Origin: Mnemiopsis leidyi
Taxonomy: Eukaryota; Ctenophora; Tentaculata; Lobata; Bolinopsidae
Assembly (NCBI GenBank): GCA_000226015.1
Contig: JH154743.1
Span: 75,940-139,939 of the forward strand
DNA length: 64,000 bases
Direction of reading: 5' to 3'
The notes below the pieces were generated by a model. The model searched no databases. It was given only the letters and a program-made list of their open reading frames with translations, and was not told the origin of the DNA. The first letter of the stretch is position 1, and every line of letters begins with the position of its first letter. Of this stretch, positions 19,374 through 35,901 are shown in pieces. The translations under genes were made by a program, and so were the position numbers.

Positions 19374-22300
19374 TCATTCTAAGAAAGAGAGAAGTTTCTT
19401 AGATTTTCCCTGAACGGGAAAATCCCAGCTTGAGCTTGTAGGCATGTTGTCTTTTCGTGATTCGGACTCAGAGATCTTAGATAGCAGCTTCGGGTCCAGT
19501 GAAACTGCAGTATTTAGTTCCTGAAAATGAGATAGATCGATATCAGGGAAACAAACTTAGAATACCCAATACCCATGAACTAAATCAAGATGCAAGAATA
19601 TATGCCATTATTGTATCATGTATGCAAAACTGTTAAAAAGATTTGTAACTTTTAAAGATCTGTTTTGGCTTTTAAAGAGTTGTAACTTTCAAATTAATAA
19701 GTATTTCACTGCAAATCTAAGGATTCTTCAAACAGTATTACTTTCGCTTTCTGGAAGGACGCCATGCAAGTCTCTAAAGAAGTTTTAAGTTTTTCGATAG
19801 CAGCATCATTATCAAACTCTTCATTGTGCTTGTTGAACCACACCATCCCCTCTTTTTTACCTACGATAAACTTGGTTTAACTCAATATTGATAGAACCTG
19901 TATATAATGGAAATGAGAATGCTTGAAAGATCACCTGGTGCCGATGATTAACTGATTTTTAACGAGGAGGTTAAAATCAAACTTGCAACGGAAGATTGAT
20001 TGGGGGTAAGATGTCCACGATTTGTTGACCATTTGGCCTTCGTCAGAGTTTCGTGAATTTTTTTACCATTACCGTGATCAAATGGTCAAAATTTATACCA
20101 TGATCATGGAAAAATCCAAATTTTCCATGTTCAAGGCCAAGTTTCTTGACCATCGACCATGGGGGAAATTTCAGGGTGTCATGGCAAGTGCCTTACACCC
20201 CCTCCCTCCGATAACTGATAAGATAGTTGACATGGCCATAACATTATAGTTTCGACCCTTGACTTAGCCTATAACTTACATATTTGAGCTGAGAGATCCC
20301 CAGATATTATCATCTTACGGAGTCTTTTCTCGACCTCCTCTACAGATAGCTTAAGATGGCTAGCCAGGGAGCAAAGCTTCAGAGACACGAAGGTGGATTG
20401 AAATTTCTTGACATTCTTTTGACGAATGAACTCCAGCGCCTGTGAACAAATTATTCGGATTTTGGAATTGTTTCAGAATATGGCAACTAAGTAAAACCAA
20501 CTGAACAACGCGACCAATGAGTCAAGCTTTTCTCTTGATTTGTTAGGTTGCATATCATTTATAGCTAACTGGCTAGTGTGTCAGTATATGAACCAGTGGA
20601 TGAAAATTAAGAATACAAACTCCAAGCTTCAAAGCTTACCTGTTTGGCCAGTCCCAAGTTGCTGTGTTTCTCCAGAAAAGGTGTCATCTGAGCGATAGTA
20701 GCTGCGAACTTCTCAGCGTCCTCCTCCGCTGCTATCTGCAGCAGATTGCTATACGGACGACAAAGATGGGGAATACTGCTGTGTACGGAGGGGAGTCGCA
20801 CGTTCAGTCGTCGTCCGGACAAAATACTTATCAGGGTCAGTTTTTGATAAGCCACCACCTGGAATATGTATTAACAAGTTACAAACGTGACCTCAGCAAT
20901 CCATTGATCTATCGATCTAGCCCAACTGGGGGAAGGTGGCCAACGCATATATATTTTTAGAATCCACTTTCCCATCAACAAATAAAAGAAAAAATATAGC
21001 ATGTGTTCTGCCAATAAAAATAATGAGAACAACAAACTTCTGGTTGAGTGACCTGTATGGCAGAGGTGGTTTGTTGGCTGGGAACACTAAGACAGATCTC
21101 AAAGAAATGGAGAGCTCGAGAAAAGTTGCGAAGTGCAGCGTAGAGAGAACCTCCGTAGTAGTAATACTGTAACACATACTTCACGTCCATTACCTGTAGC
21201 ATGGTGTGTTTCACTTCGATGTTATTTTATTCTTCTGATTCGGTAAAACTTTAATTACTAAAAGTTAATTTGATGTCCAAACATTGACGCGAATAAAAGT
21301 TCAGTTATTCCGCTCTGCTGATGAAAACCCATACATTCTAAGAATTGTTTCAATGTTTCACCTCGTCTGTCGAGATGCTTGTGACTTCACAGTCGAGGTA
21401 CTTGAGGGCAGGAGAGAGTATCTTAGCCGCTAGACAGAGCTGTACCAGGTCAGAATGTACACTGCTCAACACCCCTGACACGTGTGTCTTGGAGAGCAGT
21501 GACTCTATTATCGATATACCTGGAAGTAGGAATAGTATTGGGTTTCTCGAAAACTAGTTTGTAGCGGTAGACTTATTTAACTGTCATCTAGTACCGTCAA
21601 TTCCAGTGGCGTAACGTAGTAGGTCTAGCCAATATGGCGCCCCTCGGCGATGAAAATGCGCCCCTGGTGTAAGGGCTTACTGGGAGCAATTTGTGAAAAA
21701 ATGGCCGCAAAATCTTAATAAATAGTAAAGTTATTAAACAAAACACGCGATTTTGCTAGTCGCGCAGTTAATCTTGCAAAAATGTCCCATATTTTTTATG
21801 ACGATTTGGCGCCCCCTGATGGCGGCGCCCCCCGGCGTAGCCGGGGCATCGTTACTCCGCTGGTCAATTCCCTCCGAAGTATCTACTAACTCATAACTGG
21901 ATATAGTTTCGGTAAAATAAAATCTAAGATTTCTGAAAACCAACCTCGCACCGGGCAGTTCCTCTGGGTGACAAAATCTGTCATAAAATGAACACAGTCA
22001 ATAACATAAGGAGGAACAGGTGTGCTCTTCACAGAGTCTACTACTGTCAATGTACTGTTCAGTACATCCTCCACATTCTCGCCATGTACCCCGTCCAGCA
22101 GTTGTTTTGCTCTGAGGAAAATTTAAATTTAGCATGGTAAAAGTAATGCCCTCCGTGAGGCTCGAACTCACGACCTTCAGATTATGAGACTGACGCTCTA
22201 ACCAACTGAGCCAGGAAGGCTATGGCAGTTACAGAATGCAACTCTATCCTAAATTGGATTTTGGAAACATGATATCAATGGCTACTATGCCCCGGGGACT

Positions 22301-23186
22301 GTCGAGTGTCGGTCCGTGACAAATATCGCACTGACTTGAATATTCTTCTCTCCGTTAGTACACACTTAATAATACACGCAAAACATAAAATCATGCATAT
22401 CACTGCCTCACCTCGCATGTCCCTTGCCACTCCTATCTCAAAGGAAAAAGGACCAATGTGAAAGATGTATCATTCTTTCATTAAGAGGACTTTCGAAATC
22501 CGAAATCGCATATTTTACTATGCTGAACCAATCTAACCAAGTCAAGCCCAATTTCGTTCGATGTTTTACATAGCTTGCAGCCTGCTATCATTTTCATCAC
22601 TGAAGAACCTGCCATCATACCATGCCATGCCGCTAAGTCGCGCGGCTCAGGCGCATGAAAATGTCAAGCAGTACAAAAACTTGAAGCGCAATTTTGTACA
22701 AAGTTTGCTAGTAAAAAAAGATGTTTCCCTCAGCAAATTATTACCACGTGTGACAATTCCCACACAAAGGAAATCAAGTTCAAAACTCCCACGCAATTAA
22801 TTAAGTAAATTGGACACCTACAAATTACATGTATTGCATCATGAAATTTGATCCCAGGATTTTAAACATGTAAGCAAACCAGAAGTGTACGATGTTTTGA
22901 ACACACATTAAGCATACTGGTGCAGCCTAAATAAACATCTCTAAAACAAGCAGCGTTTACCTTAAACTAATGTCAGGGTCAGATGTGTCGATATCTCCAT
23001 TAACTGTTGGTGCTGGCTCTGGCACTGACGCCTGAACACAATCCGTTGATTTATGATATTTAAATTCACATCGACCTATTCACTTATTTGTGCGAAAGAA
23101 AAGAATAATTGTTCAAGTTCGAATCTAACCTCAGCAGTATCCATAGGTACAGCATTTTGTGTCGATGACGGTTCTTCTACGCTCAT
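19374..23186 (-). CDS. COPS3: COP9 signalosome complex subunit 3 (CSN3)
   Basis: Nine exons on the minus strand, in transcript order: 23186-23130, 23031-22961, 22111-21945, 21519-21362, 21193-21053, 20858-20640, 20439-20280, 19860-19742 and 19520-19374. All join in phase to give 412 aa (human about 423). Diagnostic stretches are TQRNCPVRGISIIES, SSVHSDLVQLCLAAKIL, YYYYGGSLYAALRNFSRAL, and the PCI region from about SNLGLAKQALEFIRQK through KKFQSTFVSLKLCSLA to KKEGMVWFNKHNEEF. CSN3 is a scaffold subunit of the COP9 signalosome, which removes NEDD8 from cullins and so tunes SCF-type ligases. The first 43 residues are an acidic, Pro/Thr-rich stretch unlike the vertebrate N-terminus, so an upstream or internal exon may be missing or the start may differ. 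A tRNA gene and two MITEs lie in the introns. Confidence 0.9.
20002..20204. mobile_element. MITE with GGGGGTAAG-type termini, copy 1
   Basis: It begins TGGGGGTAAGATG and ends GCCTTACACCCCC, an imperfect inverted terminus. Internal words (CCAAATTTTC, TTTCTTGACCAT, CATGGGGGAAATTTCAGG) recur in the same order at 24708-24880. It has no coding capacity and lies in an intron of CSN3. Confidence 0.6.
21604..21862. mobile_element. hAT-type MITE with 8-bp target-site duplication
   Basis: The element runs CAGTGGCGTAACG ... CGTTACTCCGCTG (imperfect terminal inverted repeats). It is flanked on both sides by the identical 8-mer GTCAATTC (21596-21603 and 21863-21870). An 8-bp duplication with CAG-type ends is the signature of hAT transposons. 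It is 259 bp, non-coding, and lies in a CSN3 intron. A relative lies inverted at 30335-30515. Confidence 0.88.
22147..22220 (-). tRNA. tRNA-Met (anticodon CAT), elongator type
   Basis: Read on the minus strand it begins GCCTTCCTGGCTCAGTTGG and folds as a cloverleaf. The acceptor stem is GCCTTCC/GGAGGGC (one G-U), the D-loop has A-box TGGCTCAGTTGG, the anticodon loop is CTCATAA, and the T-arm is GTGAGTTCGAGCCTCAC with B-box GTTCGAGCC. It is 74 nt without an intron or encoded CCA. It sits in a CSN3 intron on the same strand as CSN3. The intact stems and both internal promoter boxes argue for a functional gene. Confidence 0.93.
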
Positions 23187-23736
23187 TCTAGTGGAATTCA
23201 TCATGAAACAAACCGGTTTGGAATTCACTAACGCTATCAAATCTACGTTTATACTTTATCAGCTGAGTGTAAGTTTCTTGCAAAATTGTAATATGGTTTC
23301 TCCGTTCGATTACGTCATGACAAGTAATTTTTTCTAACGTTTTTTTCTTTTCTTTTTCTTTGTTATCACTTATCTTATCTTGGACAAAGATGAAGTCATA
23401 AGGCTTAAATTTCGGAAAATAAAAGAAAATTACATACAACAGTGACACTGCAATATAAAGAAAATTTTATAAAATAAATTAATTCTGAAATTTTGAGAGA
23501 TTCTTCACAGCGCCAAATATTTGGTACAACAGCCAGCTTTAAAATTCCAACAGTAGAAAAAAAGATCGAAATTTTCTACGGTGCACAGAGAATATGGAAG
23601 TGACAAAGTCAAGATCAAAAACAGCGTGGATAACCTGGAAAACTCATGGTCAAATAGAAAGGCTGCGTAAACATTGAAATATTACAAAAGGGCAGCAGGC
23701 CCTACTAGGGCCGCGCTCACAAAACACAAGACACTA

Positions 23737-28666
<4,930 letters not shown>

Positions 28667-29069
28667 AGCTAACTGTTGCCCTATAAAGTTTGTCATGAAT
28701 ATGCATACACATTTCACAGAGAACCTTAATTATCCTTATAAAAGCAATAGGGCTACATGAAAGTTAAGAAGGAAAATTTGTACACTGTAAAATGACCAGT
28801 GCATGTTACATCCCCAGTAGGAGGGTAGAACAAGTGGGATTTGGCAATATCTCGGTCTCAACAATAATTTTAACATTTCAGGCACAATAATAATACAAGG
28901 ATTGAGTGGATAATGCGGCAATTGATTGCGGATGTTCAATAAGCAGCTAGTTTTAGTTACATAACACGATGTGACAAAGGCAAATTGAATAAGCTTAGTA
29001 ACAGTCTTAGAGAAAACCTTGTGAATACTTTTCGGGTAAGCTAAGATAAGATAAGCTACTATAGAATTC

Positions 29070-29963
29070 ATTTAAACACATAACGACTACGATCGAATCT
29101 AAGCAGAAAACTAAGGCACCTCTTATAACGCCAGTAACATCCGGTTACAGTTGTAAACAAACTATAAAAACCAGCAGCATCTAACTGAATTAAACGTTCA
29201 CACACACATCTAGAGCACGACCCTGCGTTTATACATTGCTATCTAACAAAACTCTATTTTGTACATTCTACAGCGCTCGATTCGATTTCATCTGAAAAGG
29301 TACTTTCGTTACGCGCAATTTGGTCGCGGCTTTTTGTTATTGTTCACATAAACAGGTTGCCAGTGCTTATATGTTATATTCAATTTGACGCGCGCGAATG
29401 TTTCGCCCGCAAAGGGCTTTGGTTAAAACAAGGTTAATTGTGACGAGATTATATCTTTGTCGGACCCTCAGTCGAAGCGCATAGAGAATAAAGGTTCAAA
29501 AATTTCTTGTCAAGTTGATACCCGACTCGGCGACTCTCGCAGCTCAAAGCTGAACGTTTGTGTTGTTAAAACGGTAAACGGATAAGATGATCTCGGTAAA
29601 TAATGTTGGGGGTGAGCGCTGCCGTACAATAATTGTCGAGGTGTTACCCGACCCGCGCGCGGCTCGCAGTTTTCTGCTCTCCTAGCCTAGCGTTTAGAAC
29701 GTTAGACGGATATCATCTCGTCAATACAATTACAATTATAGTTTGTCTCGCGTTGCTGAAACGCGCGCGCGGCGTTGCTGAACGGGCGATGCACGTCTAA
29801 AATTTCTTCGAAAGGCCAGTAATGCGTGAGAGCGCCGGAGCGCGTGATGGCCACTTGACGAGATGATATCCGTCTAACGTTCTAACACCTCGACAAGATG
29901 GCCACGCGCGACAGTAGGTTATCAACCTACAAGGCGTTGCTAAACACTTATATCCTTGTGCAA
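29070..29963. other. CpG-rich upstream region of PRMT1 with inverted repeats
   Basis: The segment at about 29380-29930 is much richer in CG and GCGC words than its surroundings. It carries a perfect 31-bp inverted repeat (29694-29724 against 29855-29885) and a further perfect 14-bp pair (29633-29646 against 29883-29896). It starts about 400 bp upstream of the PRMT1 ATG and ends at an N gap. It could be a CpG-island promoter, an inverted-repeat transposon, or both. No coding sequence is seen. Confidence 0.5.
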
Positions 29964-29974
29964 NNNNNNNNNNN
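29964..29974. other. Assembly gap (11 N), with two single N nearby
   Basis: Eleven N, followed by single ambiguous bases at 30147 and 30229. Sequence quality here is lower than elsewhere. Confidence 1.
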
Positions 29975-30185
29975 ACGGTTGAAGCAACTCATGATAGTAA
30001 TTTTATGGCGGTATTTTGTGGTTCTTTTTTGTAATATGAAGACGTAAAATAAAATTCTCTTTTACTGAAATTCTCTTTTACTGAAGTAGGATCCCTCACG
30101 TGATGAAGTAGTCAATGACTAGACCGAGCTATTGATGTGAAAAAAGNTAAAAATTCTCAAACAACCTCCAAACAAATATAGGATG

Positions 30186-30245
30186 GGGTGGATTAGGACC
30201 ACCTCCACCGCTTTAGACACTACCCCTTNAGCTACATCCTTGGTT
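30186..30245 (-). mobile_element. tRNA-like SINE head (degenerate)
   Basis: On the minus strand, GATGTAGCTnAAGGGGTAGT resembles a pol III A-box region, and GGTGGTCCTAATCCACC, about 30 bases on, resembles a T-arm/B-box with base-paired ends. There is no proper cloverleaf, so this is at best a SINE head or a tRNA relic. Confidence 0.3.
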
Positions 30246-30334
30246 CCTGAATTTTCCTACCGAGTTTCCTGTTGTTGTCACATCGTTAGCTGGTGTCGGC
30301 ATCAACTAGGCTGCAAGAGCCAAAAGACCACAAA

Positions 30335-30515
30335 TTTTGCAAGATTAACTGCGTGACTAGCAAAATGGCATGTTCGGTTTACTAACTTCATTATTTATTT
30401 AGATTTTTCGGCCATATTTTCACAAATAGCTCCCAATAAGCTCTTCTACTAAGGGCGCCACTTGGGGGCGCCTTTTTGGCGCCAAATTGGCTTCAGCTAC
30501 AACGTTACGCCACTG
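30335..30515. mobile_element. hAT-type MITE, second copy (inverted, partial)
   Basis: This matches the reverse complement of the 21604-21862 element for about 180 bp: TTTTGCAAGATTAACTGCG, GACTAGCAAAATGG, TTTCACAAATAGCTCCCA, GGCGCCAAATTGGCTTC, ending AACGTTACGCCACTG. The far terminus is too diverged to recognise. Confidence 0.8.
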
Positions 30516-30724
30516 ACTACAGGAGTGATGTATAGGTTTCACCAAAGATTGGACTGCACATAACCCCTCAGCTTCCATTCTTTCTTTAACATGCCGTTCA
30601 GCAAGGATTTCCATTGAGTTCTGGCTAGGCACATACCTGATATGCCAGGTAATTAAGGAAACTTCCACTGGTAGAATTCCACTGGCGGAAGTGTCGGTGT
30701 CACATGAGATCAAACTTTAATCAT

Positions 30725-30915
30725 GTGACTAGCAGACATGAGGTAAGTGGGGCTCGAGGTTGTGAGGCATGATGTCGTGGGGCACATAGGTCACTGGGGC
30801 ATAATCCCTGGGGCATAGTTTACTGGGGCTGGAGGTTAGTGAGGCCTGAGGTTGTGGGGCAAGATGTTGTGGGGCTTGACGTCACTGGGGCAGGATGTTC
30901 TGGGGCAGGTCAACG
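30725..30915. repeat. Degenerate GTGGGGC(A/T) minisatellite
   Basis: About ten irregular units of 15-25 bp with the core TGGGGC followed by AGGATGTT, ATAGTTTAC, CTTGACGTCAC and similar. It is intergenic. Confidence 0.75.
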
Positions 30916-31165
30916 GGAATCATATATATATTATAAAAACATACTATGCATTATGACATGAAAAGCTTTTATGCAAGGATGCATGTAGCTGTTGACATAA
31001 TTTTTCCCAGCATTTCATTTGCCAAAGCAATTTATTCGCCAAAGCACTAGTGGAGTGATTCCTTTCCCACCACCCAATTTTTGGGGTTAGTTTTGTCATC
31101 CTACTATTCCTTTTTCCCACCTCTAATTGCAATCACTGTAAATTCACTTGTAAATTTATTTCTGT

Positions 31166-31395
31166 CAGGTGGTGTAGCGGTAACAGCACTCGCTTCCCAT
31201 GCAGAAGATCAGGGTTCAAACCCGGTCAGAAGCAGGCAGGCCAGGTCACCAAGCTGTGATTGGTACAGGATTTATCCTGGTAATTATGCTCGGAGGATAT
31301 CAGTGACGCGATTCCCAATATAGTGGAAGCTGCAGTGTAGCTGTAAAGTCTACCGCCATTCAGAACTTGCACGAGTTATAATAATTTTTTAAAAT
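31166..31395 (+). mobile_element. tRNA-derived SINE
   Basis: The head GGTGGTGTAGCGGTAACAGC (A-box-like, TRGYNNANNGG) is followed 30 bases on by GATCAGGGTTCAAACCCGG (B-box and T-arm). It resembles a tRNA-Gly/Arg-type head but with an unpaired acceptor. A body of about 150 bp and an AT-rich tail (ATAATAATTTTTT) follow. The CATGCAGAAGATC stretch before the B-box resembles the SINE at 27096, so the two may be related families. Confidence 0.65.
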
Positions 31396-33911
31396 AAATT
31401 TATTTAGATATTTTCAGTGATTATGTGTGATGATGCTGGCATCATTATTTATTATTTATTATTTACTATTTATTTACTGTTACTCTGAATGTATAACCCC
31501 AATTTTATAGTTGTCATGGATACACTACATAATTATACAACTCTCGTCCATCAGGTTGGCTGCCCTGCTAAAAGAACTTTATTCTTTCAAACAGCATCTC
31601 CAATGCTATCCCAAGTGTTGCTCTAAAGCCAGGCTTTGTCTGGTACAACAGGGTGGAAGAAAATGAACAATGTTTTTATATCCTTCAGCAGCCTCCACTT
31701 TCAGCTGGTGCCGGAATTATCCGGGGATCGACTCATGCATTGAATTGTGATTAGGACTAGGAGTTTGTGAGGTAATAAATTTTTTTGAAATAAGCTTTTT
31801 ACCTGACCAGTGACCTTACTGATACACGTAATTCAAGCATTTAACAATAAAGAATTTACTTAGCTCTTGCTGCTGTGCTTGTGAGGTAGGTGCCCGCTCA
31901 TTGAGTACGAGGCTAAATGACTTATATTTCTAAATATATTTGCAACCTTCAACCCATAGATCAAATACTCATTAACGACGGTCTTGGCACATGCAGAGAT
32001 GGTCGCTTCAGAGAGGTGTCCATCTCTGCAAATGTCCCCCTATGGGCCGGTATGTGTAATTGTCTTTATGCAGTGTTCAAGTAATCAAAACTCTTTTTTT
32101 TTCAGTATTCTGACGTTTTGGAAACTTGATTTTTGAATTTGTATTAAACGAGACGAAGTTATTGAATATCATGATGGTAAATTTTTAAAATGTATCTGCA
32201 GTGTGGTAGCTCACTGTGTCGCGCGTGCGAGTCTGCCGCGTATCAAATCTTATCCTTCAAAAAATCTTTCATTTTAGGATAAGTTTAAAATTTGATACAT
32301 GTGAATTTAAATCTCATTATAATTTATTTATATAAATTTTATTCTAATATAAATTTTAACAGTGATTTCCATCTAATCCTTCAAAAAATCTTTTTTTGAG
32401 AAGTTTGAAATTTGATACATGAGTTTAAATCTAAAACAGTTTAGGATATCAGACCCACGTGTACTGTGGTTTCTTTTCAAACTCGACCAACTGTTGCTGA
32501 TTTGTTGCTGCTGACTACTCCCTTGCTCCGGTGTCAATCAGGATAAGATAGCATATTGACGTAAGTAGCCCATTGTTAGGTATTTCGATATTGTCAAACT
32601 GGATCAATTTAAGGCTTGGATTGATTACTATCATTGTTCTTAGAGCTGTAGAGAAATCAAACACTACTTCAAATTGCATCTATTGTAGCTGAAGGGTCAG
32701 AAGACGAGAAGATTTATATTTGATAGTTTGGTGAATTGCTGTCAATGTTATAAAACTTGTCTTCCCTAAACTTGTTACATTTGACATGATATTGTTGTTA
32801 ACGCAACAATAACAACATTGTGTTCTAGGTTTTTGCCTAACAAATGAATTTTTTGTTATCTGAAATGATCTTAATTAAACTATGGTATTGTTGTAGAAGG
32901 TCATAGTTACTATGCAATTCTCTAATAGATATCATTGGTTTCGAATTTTAGTAGTTTCATAGTCTTACCTGTTAATGATAGGTTTTTGCTGGTAGGGAGG
33001 CTATATAGGTAGTTATCTGTCATTACATATATACATCATTACATATATACATCCCGCATCCTGAAACTGACGCAATTCTTGGCAATTCTATCTATCAAAA
33101 ATATGTACATATCAACTATCAATTATGGCACATGATAGATCTTTCAATTAATTAGAGTAGTCCATATCAAGGTACAGACTCATGAGTTGTTGGATACATT
33201 TGCTTGTGGGCTGCTACCTCGCCTTCAACAAAATGTACTGCTTCTAATTCTCTCTGGCTGCTGGGTAGTACCTGGTATATAGCACTGTCCTGAAAAGATT
33301 TTGTTTGCAATAGTTGCCTCGCTGTTTTCTTTTATTGCAAGTTCTATTGGCATGTGCCTTTAAGATGGTTAATACGGAGAGCAGAATTCTGCTTTTTTAT
33401 AAAAAGTCCACAACTCTGCACACATTATCCAATTCCCCAATTTGTCGTCATTGCAGATAGATCACCCACCTGCAACCTCCATACCGTCCTTGCCTTAGTC
33501 CATTTCAGACCTCACTTGAGTCACAAAACTCCACATGATAGCTGTTGATCTACTGAAACTTGACCAGGGCAGTTACCTGGTCGCTAAAGGTTAGCACCTG
33601 GTGACGAAGGTGACTAGATCATCATCTTAGTGCCCTCTCTTTCTCTCTCTATGTCGCTGTGTGACTTGTTTACCTTCACTACAGTGGGCCTATATTGTTC
33701 CTGCAGTGATATTACGTGTTTTTTACCTTCTGCAGAAAACTTTTCTTTCAAAACGACCCGACTTTCTTGCTCTGTGTTCCGTGTTCATCTTCAAATGGTT
33801 TACCAATCACCGTGGCAGACATTTATCTGATTAGTAGATGACTTGAAACTTGTCTGTACCACCATTTTAACTATGTAGATACTAAACATGTTGACTGTGT
33901 TATCACCCTAG
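31396..33911. other. Intergenic region upstream of the flippase gene
   Basis: About 2.5 kb with no recognisable exon. It holds an ATTTATT-type microsatellite (31440-31485), a diverged direct repeat of about 65 bp (32250-32316 and 32374-32433, sharing ATCCTTCAAAAAATCTTT and TTTGATACATG), and a TATATACAT doublet near 33030. The flippase promoter is probably in this stretch or in the intron after 34045. Confidence 0.4.
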
Positions 33912-34045
33912 GAACCTAGGAGAAACTAACGGGGGTTCTTACCGGGGTGAAGTTTACGACTCGAATGAGGTAGAACGTCTAATGAACGTAGAGGATGATG
34001 CACCCTCCGTAGCAGTTTCCCCTTCAAAACATGAAGTTGAGAAAC
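33912..34045 (+). CDS. Possible alternative 5' coding exon of the flippase gene
   Basis: The segment is preceded by an acceptor-like CACCCTAG and followed by GTAAGTAG. In the frame that ends in phase 1 it encodes an acidic stretch (NLGETNGGSYRGEVYDSNEV and on), with an in-frame ATG at 33982. Phase 1 is exactly what the exon at 37342 needs, so it could replace the MSETSKRAA first exon at 35902. There is no transcript evidence. Confidence 0.45.
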
Positions 34046-34804
34046 GTAAGTAGTACATGTTTTTATAGTATTTACCGCAATTTTACCGCAATCTACTACA
34101 ATCTACTACAATCTACTATACAATCTACTATACATGTAAGCACCACTATTGTTATCGTGTAGGGTGTAGCCATTGTTCCGATTGCAGTCAGGAGATTGCC
34201 TCTATTTGAAGTACAGGTAATGTTAACAGTTTACATATTTGTATGGGTACATCACGGTCATGGTCGGTGATTGCAATTTGAACTTTCACTCGCCATGTTA
34301 TATCACATTTAGCTTTGCACTGGCCAATCTAGCTGTAACTTTAAACCGATAAATGTTTAAGCCTTATTACGTTATATGAGCCCCGGTTCTTCCTTGAACT
34401 TTCCACATTGGCTTTTGGCTTTTACTGTCGTCGTCTGTTTAAGTATTTTACTAAACTTTCGTTCTAAGATTCAAGTCTACTACCTCCGGCTAGCGTTGGT
34501 AGCCACTTAATTTTGATAATCTTTGGCTGTCTTTAACGTTAATTTAACCTTCCTGTTATTGTGTCGCCGGATATCCATACAATTTCAATATCGAAAATGC
34601 ATGCTAGTGTATCTCCAAGCCTAGGGAAAGATGTAGTGCAAGTTTTGCCGTGCTCACAACACACATGCACACTTTCACATGAGTGTTGTACATTTGAGTA
34701 CATTTATCTACCTGTGTTAAACACATTGTATTGTTTTGCTTGGTGGTTCTCTGTGTTTATCTTGTACCGTACAACTGCTAATTATACACACTTGTTAGTT
34801 TTAA

Positions 34805-35140
34805 CTCCTTGTACTCGTTACTTCTTAACGTATACTTCTTTTACTCGTTACTTCTTAACGTACACTTCTTTTACTCGTTACTTTTTAACGTACACTTCTT
34901 TTACTCGTTACTTTTTATTGTACACTTCTTGTACTCGTTACTTCTTAACGTACACTTCTTTTACTCGTTTACTTTTTAACGTACACTTCTTTTACTCGTT
35001 ACTTTTTTAACGTACACTTCTTGTACTCCTTACTTTTTAACGTACACTTCTTTTACTCCTTACTTTTTATCGCATACTTCTTTTACTCGTTACTTCTTAA
35101 CGTACACTTCTTGTACTCGTTACTTTTTACATATGTTCTT
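34805..35140. repeat. 30-bp minisatellite, about 11 copies
   Basis: Units of TTCTTTTACTCGTTACTTTTTAACGTACAC with minor variants (TTGTACTC, ATTGTACAC, ATCGCATAC), head to tail, in the 5' region of the flippase gene. Confidence 0.95.
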
Positions 35141-35901
35141 TTACACAGCTATGAGAACAAATATGAAAGTGCAAACAGCTACATTTCACTTTTGTCTTTG
35201 GCACAAAATACAAAATACATCACTCCGAGGGGAAGTTTTGTCTCTTTGTCATAAAGGGTTCCTACAATACAACAGCTTTTGTATTTGTTCATTGTTACAT
35301 TTTGAAGTGTTACATTAGTGCTCCACATTCCACAGACGACGACACATTCCACTGAACCTGAATACAGACCACTCCTGGCCAGGACTGTGTCGAATTTGTC
35401 CCTTAATTATAATCATTGCAAACAACATAGGAGAGTGTAAGCTGAATGTTTGCCGTTATTTTATGCAGTTTATTTTTCATGTGTGTGAGTTGAACTACGA
35501 TAAAAGTTTGACTGTAAAGTCTTACCGTGTATCTGTTGAAAATCGTTTCTTAGAAGTAGTAACGTGTTCTCGATACTTTATCTGGCTCCCTCTGCAGTCG
35601 AAAAGATCTGTAGTCAAATTATTTTTGTTGAGAGTTCTGATATTTTACTTTATTGCGCTCTTTGTGGTAGTTAACAAATTTTCTAAATTTTGTCTCGTAC
35701 AATCTAAACCTCGTGCATACTTCATTGCAAGTTATGTTGTTTGAAATGCATTTTAGAATGTTCTATACCCATTACCCGATGTACACTCTACAATACTACA
35801 ATGTACACACTTCAATGTACACACTACAATACTGTCCTGTGTGTATATGTATTGTGTATTGTATTGTATACCGAACTTTTGCAGCCCTGCTATGTAGCGG
35901 G

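Noticed and set aside
21886-22074. Minus-strand frame ending in LYPVMS
   Set aside because: Only the part above 21945 is coding (CSN3 exon); the end is intron read-through past a GTTGGT donor.
30420-30713. Minus-strand 97-aa open frame
   Set aside because: About a third of it lies in the hAT-type MITE copy at 30335-30515, and the rest shows no protein-family features; a chance frame.
31166-31240. Functional tRNA gene
   Set aside because: A- and B-box are present but acceptor and anticodon stems do not pair; better explained as a SINE head.
34561-35254. Open frames rich in FTRYFLTYTS and FYSLLFNVHF
   Set aside because: Translations of the 30-bp minisatellite; repeats keep a frame open without being coding.
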